From contig VWZL01005203.1 of NCBI GenBank assembly GCA_013396915.1, positions 124,001-188,000 of the forward strand: a stretch of DNA of 64,000 nucleotides. Direction: 5' to 3'. The notes beneath the pieces were generated by a model. The model saw only the letters and a program-made list of their open reading frames with translations. It searched no databases and was not told the DNA's origin. Of the stretch, positions 1 to 14,400 are shown one piece after another; position 1 is the first letter of the stretch; the number at the start of each line of letters is the position of its first letter. Position numbers and translations under genes: made by a program. This DNA comes from Stercorarius parasiticus. Its lineage: Eukaryota; Chordata; Aves; Charadriiformes; Stercorariidae.

Positions 1-2436
1 ATAAATATTAGGAAAGTAACTTGGAAATCAGACCTTTGGCTGTTTTTTTTTAGTAGCTCGAATCACAAACATGATTGGTTGGTGGTGTTGGGTTTTGTTT
101 GATTGTTGTTGTTTCTCCCCCCCCTTATTTCTGAAAAGACTTCACATACATTTTTCCTTTGAGCCCAGCAAGCTTTGAGCTGAAACAGTTTTCCAAACTA
201 AGTATGTAGGCAGTGTTGTCAGTGAAATTGCCATTCTCTCTGCGTAATTGAGATTTTTGAGCTTCTGTATCACAGGGACATTTCGTATTGCTGAGAGTGG
301 GATAGAAGGCACTACAAGGCTGAAGTTGTTAGATATATGAACAAAGTTTGCTGTTTCGCATTTGTGGATTTTAGGTAGTGTTTCTTTGTATATTCTGTTT
401 AAGAAGAGTGTAAAAACCTTGTGTTGTCACTTGAAACTGTACTGACCAGAAGAGAAATGCTCCATAGACTGCAAGCTATTGCAACTACAAAAGCTAGAGG
501 CTTCTTCCCTTCTTTCCAGAGTTGTTAAGCTTTACCACTGCAATATTTGAAGGGTGTGTGTGTGTGAATTTTGAAAGACTAGAACTTTAAAAAAGTTGAG
601 CTTTAGCTTGCAATATTAGGAAGACATCCACCCTTGGTACTGGAGACCAGTAACGGGGGCAAAATGCAAAGCTTAGCCTGTTGGATTGATTAGTTATTCT
701 TATCTTGCCCTAATTTCAGTATTCTTTGTTTCCTTTACTGGTTAAATCTGTTTTACAAAGTGGCTACTTATGTCTGGTTTTGTTGCTTGCTTGGCACCTG
801 TGTAATGTTGTCTTGTTTTTGGCAAAAACTTCATTTTTCTGAAGGTCTTTGGTAAAGTTCTTGATCAATCTTTACTGCAAATTTTGTTTTTGCTGTTTTC
901 TTTTAAGTCATCTCTCCAGTGTAGGCAGAGGGATGCTCTTGCTTTTACATTTATGATGTCTGTAGAAAATTTGGTCTTGTATGCTGCTGCCCATATGCTA
1001 TATTTTGATCTTTTTTTCCCCTTCTCCACTTCCTTTTCCACACTTTACAGGTAAACTGAAACTCCAAGAATGATGATCAGTTCATTGGCAAGTTACAGTA
1101 AAACCACATACAAGGCAACTAAATAAAGACTATGGTGTATGAGTGCTTTGTCAGAGAAACCGACCGAAAGAAGTACATACTTGGAGGCCGTTATATTAAA
1201 GTGTTGAACTCTACTCTGTGTGTCCCTCCCTACTACCCCAACACTTCTGCGTATGAAATGCTTGAAAAGAAGGAGCTGGTGTGGCTTACTTGTCACTAAA
1301 GTGAACTACATTTGGTATAAAAGTAAGTCATGGCCATGTGTGTTTTTTCAGGGAATACCATGTATTCTTCCAGCCTTTTCTAGCTGGGTAGAAGGCAAAT
1401 ATTAACTAGGACCTGTGCGATGAATGTTTTGCAATGGACAGCTATGTGGGAAACCAGGTTGCTTTAGAGTGAAAGGGAGCAGCATGCAAAAATAGTCAGG
1501 AACTGAGGAAAGGCAAGACAGCTAAATGCTGACCTTAACCTACAAGGAGCTGTCAGAAGGGAAAGGGGTTAAGTGTTTGACAGCTGTCTGACAGTAGAAG
1601 GCTTGGGAAGTGCTCTGATGACATCTTGCCAAGAAAAAGCAGGCGCATCTGAGAGGGGAGCACGACTAGGATAAGATTTAGAGGCTTCATGGAAGCCACT
1701 TGTGGGCCGTGAGGGCAGTGGGTGTCTGTTCAGTCATGTCTTTGTTAGAGAAAGCTACAAAGAAGACCTGAGGTGTGAAGTGAAACTGCAACTCTTGAAC
1801 ACTTTGTTTTGTGTCTGACCACAGCAATTCATATTAGCTGCGGTTTCCACACATTTGACTTTAGATGCCAATTGAAGTGCCGATCACACTGGAGTTACAG
1901 TGTGCTTGTCCTCCCACAAAGAACTACGAGTTCATTTGCTTTTAAAAGCAATGCTGCCTCAAGTGTGCAAGAACAGTTCAAAGAATGAAACCTCATACAT
2001 CTCTGTGATTGTGTCTCTCACATTCATGTGGAAAGAGGAGTAGCTTAATCAAGCTTGGTTTCTAAATTATACAGTATAGCTTAAATCGCTGTATGCTAGA
2101 ATAACTTGTCTATGCTAGAGGGTTGGGGTTTTGGGTTTTTTTGGGCTTAACTATTCTGACAATAGAAAATTACGCTTTATGCAATAGTTACTCCAGTAGA
2201 AATTTGGAAAAATTCCAGTAGAAAGCTGAAAACTGAGCAGCATTCTGTGCAGGCCAACAGTTACTGTAGTTGAAATCTTCAAAGGCTGGGGTTAAATTAC
2301 CAAACCCTTTTTCCCCTCCCCAAGATGACTAATGCTTCTCCTGATACTTTGAAGGAGTAATGCAGGGTGCAGAGGACAGTGCAGCTTGAACACTCTTACC
2401 ACACTAATGGAAAAAAATTCTTCTTCACAGCAAAAG
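1..2436. other. Upstream flank / probable 5'UTR intron of IL1R1
   Basis: No convincing coding exon is visible; open frames here are short and resemble no family I know. The AT-rich sequence includes a short GT run near 555. A good acceptor (pyrimidine-rich, ending TTCTTCACAG at 2421-2430) lies six bases before the IL1R1 start codon, so the start codon appears to sit in a second or later transcript exon, with the promoter and first non-coding exon further upstream or outside the window. Confidence 0.5.
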
Positions 2437-2497
2437 ATGACATCTACATTTTTGCTCATTGGTCATCTCATTCTACTGATACCTCTGTTCAGTGCTG
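2437..2497 (+). CDS. IL1R1: IL1R1 coding exon 1: signal peptide
   Basis: Encodes a hydrophobic leader of 20 residues beginning MTSTFLL. The donor G|GTAAGT leaves phase 1. Confidence 0.88.
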
Positions 2498-5400
2498 GTA
2501 AGTTAAATATGTTGTTGAAATTCCCATTTTAAAAAAGAAAACCTGCAAGAGACAAGTTGTGTGCATTTAGTAGAAAAGAGTTACTGAGAGCAAATAGTGG
2601 ATTGGGGGTTTGGTTTTCCTTCAGCATATTGAAGATAAGCTGAATGCCTCTTTTTGGAATGAAGTTGCCCTGGGGATGGAATGGACAAATGGACATAAAT
2701 ATTTTTAAAGCTAGCCACGTAAATTTAGGGTACAGAGGCTTTGATTAGCCTCTCCCCGATCCTTTTTAAGAAAGTCCAAGGAGATTGGCTTTCTTGACTT
2801 AAAGTTAGCTGTTGAATGCCTTATTTAAGAGTCATGCTGTAGCTCTAGTCCTTAAAGCAGTAGGGCTTAGTTTCCTTTACAATTAATTAGTAATATTTTT
2901 CATGGTAGATCTAATTTTTCAGTAAAGTTTGGGCTACTTAAGTTAATGATGCTTGTCTTGCTGCTCTTGATATAAACAGTCTGGTATGAATGTCTCTGAA
3001 TTAGTTTAATCTCCATAGGGACCTACTTGGAAATCTTTAAACAAGGTGATAGGAAAGTGGTGGGACTGGAAAGATTACTGAAGAGGTTTTTTTTTTTATT
3101 TTGAAATTCAATACATTAGCTGTGTATTTTTACAGTCATTCAGCAAGATTTGTAAAATCGGTTCAGTCAGATGTTTTGCAGTTTATAGGGATTCAGTGTT
3201 GCACGTGTATGCAAAAGCTTGGAAGCTTTTAAAATCTGCTTTATAGTCAAATGGCCTGCTCTGTTTGTGCTAAACTGGTATTATACTGACTTCTTGCAGC
3301 ATCTGTCCTTCTTTCTGTTGTATTTTTTTGGCTGATGTTCAAAAAAACCTGTTTGCTAGGCTGCGTGATTGTGTCTTGTCAACTTGTTGCACAGCCATAA
3401 TTGTAAAAATTCTGTTTATGCTCACCTTTTATGTGATATTCCTAATTACGTTCATTATAGGAATAATATTCCTAATTTAAAGGGCCTTCTGGATAAAGAT
3501 GACAGAAATTGAAAATGTAGGAAGGAAATAATACATTATAGTCGAGACTTCATAATCTAAATACTGCACCTCTCCAAATTTCCTTTGTATTGTGACATGT
3601 TGGTTCACAGACTACTTGGATGTGTTGAGATCTTGATCTCATTCCACACTGTCTTGTGCTTCAGGTCAAAAACAATCCTTCCCCCCGCCCCATTTTTCTT
3701 TTTCCCCATTTTTTTTGGCCCCACAGTCATAACGGCCAGAGCGCTGTGAGGAGCTCTGCACTGCTACTGTTTGCACTGTGCTTTTCATACATAATATCTA
3801 TGTTAAGAATTTGGTAATTCTGCAAAATTACTAACATGCTCAAGTACAAGGACATGACAGGTGAGTTGTGAAGCTTGTGTTGCCTGGTGAGTTCCATGTA
3901 TCTTCTTATACCTTGGCTATATACACTGAGGCTATTGGACTTACGCATGCTTGTTGCTGACTGCCTTAATATAGGGAAGTTGTGGCTTAAGCTTTGTAAA
4001 ATGTGGTGTTTAGATCCTCAACCAGAAGGTGCTAAACAAATGAAAAATGGTAGCCTTGCAATGTTTTAATGGTAAATTGTTACAGAAAGTTTATTTTCTA
4101 TTTCTGTGTAACTTGAAATGGATGTTAATACTTACAAAACATAGAAGTACACAGACTAAAAGCATTGATCGCTTTTTTCTTATTTTTTTTAATAGAAGAA
4201 TGTGTTATTTGTAATTACTTTGTGCTTGTTGGAGAACCTACAGCTATTGGTTGCCCAATAATTACACTGCCAATGCTTCACCCTGATTACAATCTGACGT
4301 GGTATAAAAATGGTAGTGCTACACCAGTAACCACAGAGAGAGACGCCAGGATCCATCAGCGAGAGGGATTGCTTTGGTTTATTCCTGCAACACTGGAAGA
4401 TTCTGGACTTTATGAATGTCATGTAAGGTAAGGAAGGGAGGAGGGAAACAACTGGGTTGCTAATGCTTACAAGTGTTATATGTGTGGAACTTGAGTGTAC
4501 AGAATTTTTTGGTTTAGGTAGAGAGCTGAGATCCATTAAAAGCACTGTTTTGACCATGCTTTTTGTTTCTGTGTGATGCCTTTTTTTCCCTTTTCTTCCA
4601 CACACGTAGCATTGCAAAAGTGGTTCGTGCAGAGGACTGTTTATCTTAAAGCATGTTAATATTGATAGTGGTCTGTGTGGGTTGTTTGTTTTGGATGAAG
4701 TGTAAGGTCACAGGGAAAAGTCTTAACTACTTCAGCTTTTCCCGTGTTCAAATTGCTGTTTGATACTGTCAGATCAAAAGAACATTTTGCTTTCTTCATT
4801 GGACATGGGTAAATGGAAGAAGGATCTAAGAGGAGCAAACTCCATGTGTTATGCAGTATCACCACATATAGGCTTTCTGGAGAGCATAGCAACTTTTAGG
4901 GAATCATTTAGAAATTTACAAATTAAAAGGCAGAAAACCATTCTTAATTTTTATTTTGAAACATTACTGAATGTTACTGGTCAAAAATGAGAATGCATGT
5001 GAAGAGCGAAGCAATGTGCTAGACAGCTTCAGAGATGGTGAAAGTAATGCATCCTCAGTACTGCTCAAAAGATCTGAGTGCACAAAGAAGAAAAAAAGAA
5101 TAGATTCTTTTCACCTCTTCAGTATTTTAAAGGTCTTGCCATATTTACAGCTCAGATTAGCACACTGGACTTCACCACTTCAGGTGTTCAAATTGTATTT
5201 ATAATGGCTGAAATTCAGTGAGTGCTGAACAGGAAATTAATTTTGGGCAGGCAGACAGAAATTGTTCTTCTCGTGATCTTTCCACAGCACACTGAGAACG
5301 GCCAATGCAGACTTTTTTGGGTGACCAAAATTTGTTTTAGAGGTGTGTGGTTGTGTGTGCTGGTGTGCGTACAGTACAGCAGGTATGCTGAAGGGGTTTT

Positions 5401-8400
5401 TGTTGTGAATGTAGTAACAGTGATCAGCAAAAACTTCCTGTGTAGGCACAGGTCTCAGGCCTTTGCACCTTCCTGCTTTAGAGTCAATAATGAAGCTAAA
5501 ATTGGAAGTCAGAAGAAATGTAATCATTTCAAAGCTACCCGGTTAAATAATGTTAATGTAGTTTTTCCTGATATGCTTCTAGTTACTGTAGCTATGAAAT
5601 GTGTTCCCGTGGGCATCTGACATCCCTGGCTTGCATAATGTCAGCAGCACAGAAAACTTGCTAAAGTTCAATTGTGTTAACCATAGGCTACATTTTGCGC
5701 ATCAGTCACTTAAACCTTAATTACAGGGCTTGTCAAGGTGCAGTATACAGAAGTTGAAGCCAGGACTATGAAAACGTGCAGTTCACTCTTCTGGAAACTT
5801 CTCCCTTAGCATAGCACTGAGAAATGAAGAGTTGAGCAATGAATTAATAGAAAGTATTCCTTTACTTCGGGCATAGACTTCTGGTTTCCAGTGCAATCTC
5901 TCCTCTGCAGAGCTACTGTACCACTGGTTCTTATAGAGCTCTTGGTGTGAAGTGGTTTCACATTCATATTGCACCTTGATGTATATGCTGTTCAAAAGCT
6001 CTGTCTCTTTTGCTAAGACTTACAGCCCATTCTTCTTTGTGTCCCTCCGAGGAATGCTGAGATGAACCTGTCTTCTTCTGTTCGTTTGGCACTGAGGGTG
6101 TTGCAGTGCAGATATGTTTTGGGTTGCCCTGCACTACTGTGTGTTGGCAAATGTAGCGCTGAAAATGGCAAGGCTGGGTTGGTGCTGTGGCCTCCATAGA
6201 GCGTTAGCACTGGGAAGTCCTGGCATCCCCTCTGATGCTTCCAGAGCAGACCCCACTTCTGCTTACAACACAAAATTGGAGCTTATTCCTATCTCTCGGT
6301 CTGGAACAGGGACTGAGGGGCTGAGGGTGGTGTTTAAGAGCAAGGGGGGTTGTAGCAGGGGTGTTAGAGGCAAGGCTGGTGGAGATGCTGAAGTCCTCTG
6401 TGTAAAATCCCTGACTTGCTGGAAACAAGGAACCTAATTGTTAATGACCTGACTCGTCTGCTGTTCTAATTACAGGAGGCTTAACCATTCTAACCAAAAA
6501 ACTATAAAGTTAACAGTTTTTAAGAACGATAACGGTTTGTGTTTTAACGGAAAAATGAAGTTTGAACAAAAAGTGACGAGCACGAATACTGGAAAGATTA
6601 TATGCCCTGATCTAGATGTTTTTAAAGATGAAGACAATAATCAGCCTGAAGTACACTGGTATAAGGTATTGTGCATGTGTATTTCAGATATACAACATAC
6701 AAAATATTCTATTTAAAATGTGTTGTTCTTTCAGAGTTAAACCCGTGTTTTGGTTTGTTGATTTGTGAAAATCTAGTTTATCCTTTGATTATTTTATGAA
6801 GATAATAAGTTTTAAAACTTGTGTGTTTCCCTAAATACAAGCCTCTGCATAGTTATTTCCGTTTCGCAGAATATTAGGCTTGTCCTATGTTTTGATCATA
6901 GTGTGGCATTCTTATGCTTCTTGCTCTGATTCTGCCAAAATGCTCTGTAGACTTTGCAAGCTTAGAAACATGTATTTTTCCCATGTTAAGGTTAAATTCT
7001 GAAGCAGTTCAACTCTTAATTCTGATGCTGGTATTAAAGTAGCCACATGGGCCTGTACATGTAAAATAACCTTGGTGCTGCACCTGTATATCTTCTTTTG
7101 AGATGCAGTGATTCTAAACTGCTTAGAGGTCAGGGAAGAGAAGGAAGTTTTTCACTGCATTTGCATTGCCACAGAAACAGCAATACACCCAATAGCATGA
7201 GGCACTGCTATTGCAGCTCTCATTCGTAGGAATGCCGGCATGTATTCTCATAAACTCTGCTACATGTGCAATAGCTATTACTACACCTGAGACAGATAAC
7301 TGTCAAGCTATTAAACAAAGGCAGTGAACTAAACCACTGCATTTTATAACTTCAAGGATTGTCTGCAGTGATTTTTTTAAAAAAGTGCAAATGCAGCAAG
7401 ATGTCATCAGGCTTCATGTTAGAGTGTAGTGATGCTTTGATAAGAACTCATGTTGTGGCTTTCAAAAAAAAAATCAGTATTTGGCAAGTATTTTAATAAT
7501 CAGTAGAGTTCAGTAATTATTTAATGATCAGATTATTAGTTCCCTTAAATCACAGGTACTTTTGATAATATATTTAGGAGTGTAAGCCTGGATTTCTTGA
7601 AGACAAGCGACTTCTTTTGGCAGAGGGTGAAAATGCTGTTTGGATTCACAATGTAACTGTACAAGACAGAGGAAACTACACATGCCATATGGTTTACACA
7701 TATATGGGAAAAAAATATAATGTTTCACGAACTGTGAGTCTAGAGGTTAAAGGTGAGTGCATTGAGGTTATTCACTTCTCTTTTTGGCTCTGCTGTAAAT
7801 ATTTGTATGCAGGCATAAGCTATTTGGCATGTTACTTTTCTGCTCTGTAAAATCAGAGTTGCAAATCTTCTTTAATTTTTTCCTTAATATGAAATAAAAA
7901 TACAACAGTGCATGTTGTTACCTTTGAGCATTGCTTCTGAGCAAGAATTGTCATGGGGAAATGAGAAATGCAGGGTTAGGAACGAGAGTTAGAAGGAAGC
8001 AATAGCTACTGGGATGGAGGGGGTTGTTGTTGCTAAAACAAATAATGCACTGTTAAATTAAATAAATTAAAAAAAAAAAAAGGAGGAGTTGTTGCTGAGA
8101 CCATCACAGCAAAACACCTGCTTGTGGCCCTGTTGGTGAACTTGCTTACAAAATTCACTAGAATCTCAGTTGTTGGGAAAGGAGCTGTGACAAGTTGTGT
8201 ATATGCTATAAAGTTAATAAATCTTCCTCTGTAAAGGACTGACTTACTGTTCGCACTTGGTTGATTTTTGGCACACAGGACTCAGAACTGGCTGTCTAAC
8301 TCTCCCAGTACTGTCATTTATTGCCATGATCATTGTGATTGAGTCTTTGTAGGCAGCATTGATGATGACCTGACCAGTAGTACTATGACATTAGTCCTAT

Positions 8401-11400
8401 CAGAAAAGCTGGCTGGAGGTAGTGTGTCCATCTTTTTAGATTAAATCAAAATTTTGACTTTAGATAGGTGATACAAGAACAGTGGGTTGTTAGCAGCCAA
8501 CATCGTGCAGAATGATACAATTCCATCTCAGTTTAAGTGTGTGCTTATTTAGTCTTAAATAGATATGCACGTAATCTAGGAGTCGTTGATACAATCCCTC
8601 TTTCTCTTCCTTATCCATCTTTCTGAAAAAGTTAATCGCATTTTTTGTTTTTTGGTTTTGTATTACTTCTATATCAACTGCCAGTAAATTTGAGAATTTT
8701 TTTTTTAAGTATTTTAAAGGTAAACTAAAGTCTTTTGTTAATTTGGAAGCTAAAATAGAATAATTTGGATAGAGTACAGCAAATCTTAAGTGATATCTTC
8801 TGTTGTAAATTTGAAACTGGTATGAAGTATGGCGCTACAATAGTACCAAACAATAAAACAAAACTATTGTAAAACTGTCAGTTAAAGTAAGTTGTGTAAC
8901 TCTTCTTGCCTGAAGATTTTATTTTTCTCTTTGTTTCTGTTAGAAGGACCGAGGAGACCAGAGTTTATTTATCCGAAAAACAACACAATTGAAGTAGAAC
9001 TTGGTAAGTAGTGACTATTTAAGAGATCGTTAACATTCAGTAAAACAAATAAGCTTCTGGTCTTTCTGAAATAACACGTGAACGGTTCCACTGACTTCAG
9101 CAAGACGGCGAGATAGGCACATGGACTGAGGGTATCTGGAAGACAGATCATAGAACATAATTCCTGCAAGTAATTTGCAGGGGGAATAACTGTGGGCCTA
9201 AGGTTGGAATCTCTTGAACAGTAGTGTTGAGTGGGATGCATTTATTTATTTTTCTTCTTATTGCCATCTGTCCTTTGTACCACTTCTCAGTGTCTATGTC
9301 TTGACATATCTTCAGTATCTGTGAAAATACGTTTACATACATGTAACACATTAGGATAGTTAGCAGTTGACTAGTTCAGTAGTTTTTCCTCCTCATGTAT
9401 GTTTCCTGTCTCCTTTCCCTCTCCACAGCCTGGATTTTATTCCTCGTGCTAGGGTGTTAAAAGGTTTCAGATACTGATCTTTTGTGAAACAGTGAGCTGG
9501 TAGTTGATGGATATCCCAGGTTTTGTTTATCTTAGTAATTTCTTCAGTAAGAGATTCTGGATATAAGGAATAACTTCTTCTCAGTGAGGACAACCAGGCA
9601 GTGCAGCGGGCTGCCCAGAGAAGTTGTGCAGTCTCTGTCCTTGAAGGTTTTGGAACCTGACCGCATAAAGCTCTGAACAGCCTGGTGTCACCTCAGACCT
9701 GGCCCTGCTTTGAGCAGGAAATTAGGCTAGAGACCTCCTAAAGTCCCTTCCAACCTCAATTATTCTGTGATTCCATGGGCCAAGTATATGGTATGCAAGA
9801 CTTTTCCTAAGCAAAACTGTACAAGTTTAGGTGGCACCATATATCGGCCAGACTTACGTTTTACTGATATACTCCAGAAGAATGAGTTTTAGAGCTGCTT
9901 GAACTGTAAATTTTTTTTTTTTCTCGTTTTGCACCAAGGAGAACTGTTTCAAACAAAGTATTTGATTGAAAAGGGCATTAACTGATTTTTGAGAAGTGTG
10001 ATTGGCTATTTACAAGAATTTCCTAGTACGGGATCTAAGCTGTTTTGTAATCTTTTGAGGAAGGATTATTACCAATTAGATCATTAGAGAAGCTCTGCGA
10101 AAAGGTTGCGCTGGGGCTCTGGCACCATATGGGATTATTCTTGCGTAAATCGCACTGATGGTAGTCCCACGTAACACAGTTACTTTTGCTGCTGCTTTTT
10201 CTTTTATTGAGCTTGTAAATGCTGTGTGTATCAGGTGTTCTTTTCTTATGTTGAGGCTTCATGCTTCTTTTCACATCATCTGAAACATTTTGTCTGGCCC
10301 AAATTCTAACTTTGAGTATATGGTATTAAACATATGGTATTAAACTGAAGTGAACAGCACTGCAATACTGGTGGATTTTGTGTTTTTGTTTGTTTGGGGT
10401 TGGTTTTAGCTGCAGTTGCTTTAGGGTTTTTTGTCCTTTTTTTTTTTTTTNNNNNNNNNNNNNNNNNTTTTTTTTTTTTTGATCTCAACAATTTGTGAAA
10501 GATATCTCATTGTGAATTTGCCAGGTTCTGGTGAGGATCAGTGGGTTTTGACCAGAATAGTGAATGAGCTTTAACAGAAATTATATTCCTCCAAAGCACG
10601 TAAGGCTTTGTTTTAAACAATGGGAATATTCAGGATCTGATACAAACAGTATTACTTTATGGACTTACAGTCCTGCAGTCATTAGATAGTTATTTAATTC
10701 TGTTGGAAATACCCTGAAATGGCTCAGTGGCCTCCTCTTTTCTGGTAATTATGCGTGGTCACTAAGAATGAGATTCAGCTCTAGGGTGTAGTTGTCTACA
10801 CATGGCTGTCTGCATATGAGCTAGGGTACTTATTTCATGCCATTATCAACAGGGGCTCAATTCAGTTGCCTGCACATAGATGTGTAGTGCTGTTTTGGGT
10901 GGTCTCTAGCAGTGCAGGTTTCGTGAAGATCTGGAATCCTATCTGCTGGCTCCGTACAGATGCCTTGGATGCTGGAGAGCATCTCAGATGTCATCGTATT
11001 GTGTACATGCAATTGATTTGAGCCCTAGAGATCTGTCAGTGGACTCAGTGGAATCTGGAGGGCCATTCAGTTGAGAAGTTCCAGGTGTCTACTTTAATGT
11101 GAGTGGACTTCAGCAGAGCTGAACTCTGTTACTAGCTTAGACATCTAGCTTACATGTAGATGTGAAAATTTAGACACCTACATTTAGGGTGGAATTTATA
11201 TCCAGATTAGAGACACCCAAGTATGGATTACAAATGGATGAGTTTTAAGGATCCTGCTTTTCATAAGGTAAGTGGATTTTTCGATATTGCTTCTTTTTCC
11301 GGCCGATCCCCAATCACTTGATCCTGCTTCTGTTACAAGACCTTCAAATGCCGTATTTAATTTTTTTTTTTTGTAGGCTCTCATGTAGTTATGGAATGTA

Positions 11401-14400
11401 ACATTTCGAGTGGCATAAATGGCTTGATTCCATTCTGGCAAGTTAATGATGAGGATGTTGATAGCTTTGATAGCACCTACATGGAACAGTTTTATGAGTA
11501 AGTACCCTTATGCATGGAATTGTAAGTGCATTTGTAGGTGAAGTAATCTGCAGTAATTTGCAGTGGTTGCACCATAAAGTTAACTACTAGTCAAATGTCA
11601 GTAGTCATTGAAAGACTGATTAGAAGTCTGTGTCAAGTAAATTATATTCTTATTATTTGGTTTAAAAAAAAACCCAAACATTTTATTATAAATATTGATG
11701 TATCTGACATAATGAAGCAATGATATATAGGTTTTTGTAACGCTGTTGTGAAACATAATTTTGTAAGGCTTATTTGTGTATGTGTTCTTATCTTTTTTGC
11801 TAATAGATTAAAGCCTGCCCACTGTCATTAATATGGGAAGGCTAGATTGTTCCAAAACCAAAAAATCACCCACCTTATGTTTATTTGTGAAGTTGGTCCT
11901 TTTCTAAGTACAGACACAGCTGCTAATCCTCAAGAACACAAAGCAGAAGCTCTTGTTGCAGGACATGTAGGGTTTTTTTAATGTTCAGGAAAATTAAACA
12001 AAATTTAAGCTGATAACACCAGCAGTTCTTTTGAGAGAGAAGGACCTTTGTTACTCAGTGACTGGTCTATGCTGTAGCAGAGTGTGGTGGATGTACATTG
12101 TTTCTCATTGTATGAATCACTGCTGTTAAATTATCTTTGTCATTCATCTGTATCTGTCCTCCGTGAGGAATCCTAGTTCTGCTTTGTCCCCAGGTTCCTT
12201 TAGGGGGAATCGTTACTTTCATTATAGATCTGTATACTTGATTGTTTGTCTGTAAGTATTAGGGCCCCAGCTTATGGTCTCTAAGGCACAACTAAGACCT
12301 TATTCTTTAGGGCATGAAGTTTCTTTCAGTTAAGGCACATATGTAAGACACACAGTTAAGACACTGTGTAGCTATGATTGAAGTTACAATAACTGCAGCT
12401 TCTTCTGAAACCAGCTTGGTGTTGTTATTAAGCGCATCTTCCTGAAAAACATTTAATATGTTTAACTCAAAGCAATTCTGTGGTAAGATTTTTTGCTTGC
12501 TTGGAAGTGAGCTCTGTTTTTAATCGCTACCCTACCTGATAATTTTCCCATGCCAGAGATGGAGTTGTGCTAAATACATCGTGTGCAAGTTCTAATTAGG
12601 ATTAATAGTTCAAAGCAAGTTAGCCAGTATCAGAGAAATGAATCTAACTGCAATAATAATGTTTTATTTTAAAAAATAGTAGCAATTTCTCAGCAATTAA
12701 ATTTGTGGAGCATGTGCTAATAGCAAACCACACTGTAAGCAGGGCCAACTTGAAGGTAACTAGAAGGTAACTTTTTCCTCTTCTGAGAGGAAAGTTAAAA
12801 CTGACATGAACAAATCTGAACGTGTTGCAAAATGGTGAGGTTTGTATTGGCATCCCATGACAGAAGTTGCTGGCAATTATTTATGTAATAGAAACCAGTT
12901 CCTCAGGATGTTCTACAAAATGAGTTTTCCTCCTTGAGTACATAAGGTGACGTCACTGTGGTATATAGAGTAGGATGCCAGTAGGTACCCACTTTGTAGG
13001 TGCCTTCCTACTGCGCCCCCCCCCCCCCTTATACTTTTAAATCTACCTTAGATCAGGATAGCGTATTATAGCTCCAAGCTTCTTATGGCAATAGATACCA
13101 GACATAAAGGCAGTATCACCATGTTTCCTGTAATTTGACAGCAGGTCACCCAGTTTTTTTGAATTTTGTTCGTCATTATTTGCCAAGTTTGTTAGCACCA
13201 TTGACAGTGGACAATGTGGGCCAAGGGAAGTCTGCTAGTATGCTTAGAAAGGTCTCTGCTTCATCATCAGTGTAAAGAATCCTGGAGGATGATTTTTTTC
13301 TTGATGTTTTTATTACTAGTTATTACTGGTTTGAATAGTCTTTCATTCACAGAATCGTTTAGATTGCAAGGGACCTCTTGAGATTGTCTAGTCCAGCCCC
13401 CCTGCTCAAGCAGGGTCAGATAGATCAGGTTGCTCAGGGCTGTGTCCAGTTGGGTTTTGAATATCTCCACAGGTGGAGACTTCACAACTTCTCCAGTGTT
13501 TGACCATCCTGACAGTAAAAAAGTGTTCAGATGGAATTTCAGATGGGAAGGTGTTTCAATTTGTGCTCATTGCCTCTTGTCCTGTCAGTGGGCACTACTG
13601 AAAGGAGCCTGGCTCCCTCTTCTCCAGTCCCTCCCTCAGGTATTTACACACATTGATAAGATCCACCCCCTGCCCCTAAGTCTTCTCTTCTCCAGACTGA
13701 ACAGTCCCTGCTCTCTTGTATGACACATGCTCCACTCCCTTTATTGTTTTCACTGCCCTGCACTGGACTTGCTCCAATAAATTCCTACATCTCTTGTACT
13801 GGGTAGGCCAGAAATGGCCCCACTACTCCAGGTATGACCTCACCAGTGCTGAGTAGAGGAGAAGGATCGTCTCCCTCAACGTGCTGGCAATGCTCTTCTT
13901 AATGCAGTCCAGGATGCCTGGGGACTGGTTATTCCGCCTCAGGTGCAGGGTTTGCATTTTGCTTTGAACTTCATGAGGTCCTGTCAGCCCATATCTCCAG
14001 CCTGCCAGGGTTCCTCTGGATGGCAGCGCGACCCGCTGATGTATCAGCCATTCCTTTGTGTTTTTTATCATCTGCAAAACTGCTAGTGGTGCACTCTATC
14101 CCCACTCAGCACAAAAACCCCAACAACCAAATCGAAAATGCCCCTGGTCATGAAGCTGTTTGTTATAGGGATGATATTTACTGTTCTTCACTGACTTCTT
14201 AGGTTTATAGAGGTAAAAAATGCATGTTCTTGTATTTGTGGATAGCTGAATCTGTCCTATATTAAGCGCTGATATTTCAGTTTCTTGACAGATGTTTCCT
14301 TTTTACCCTTTTTTAATGATAGAGAGAGGATGCCTCATGGACTTGCTGTGTCTGGAACAAAATTTAACATTTCAAAAGTGAAAGTAAAGGATTATGCTCA

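Noticed and set aside
5222..5620. 132-codon open frame on the + strand in IL1R1 intron 2
   Set aside because: Overlaps open frames on the other strand, has no domain, and lies between well-supported receptor exons.
10306..10491. Lysine-rich open frame on the - strand
   Set aside because: Produced by a poly-T run and a 17-base assembly gap.
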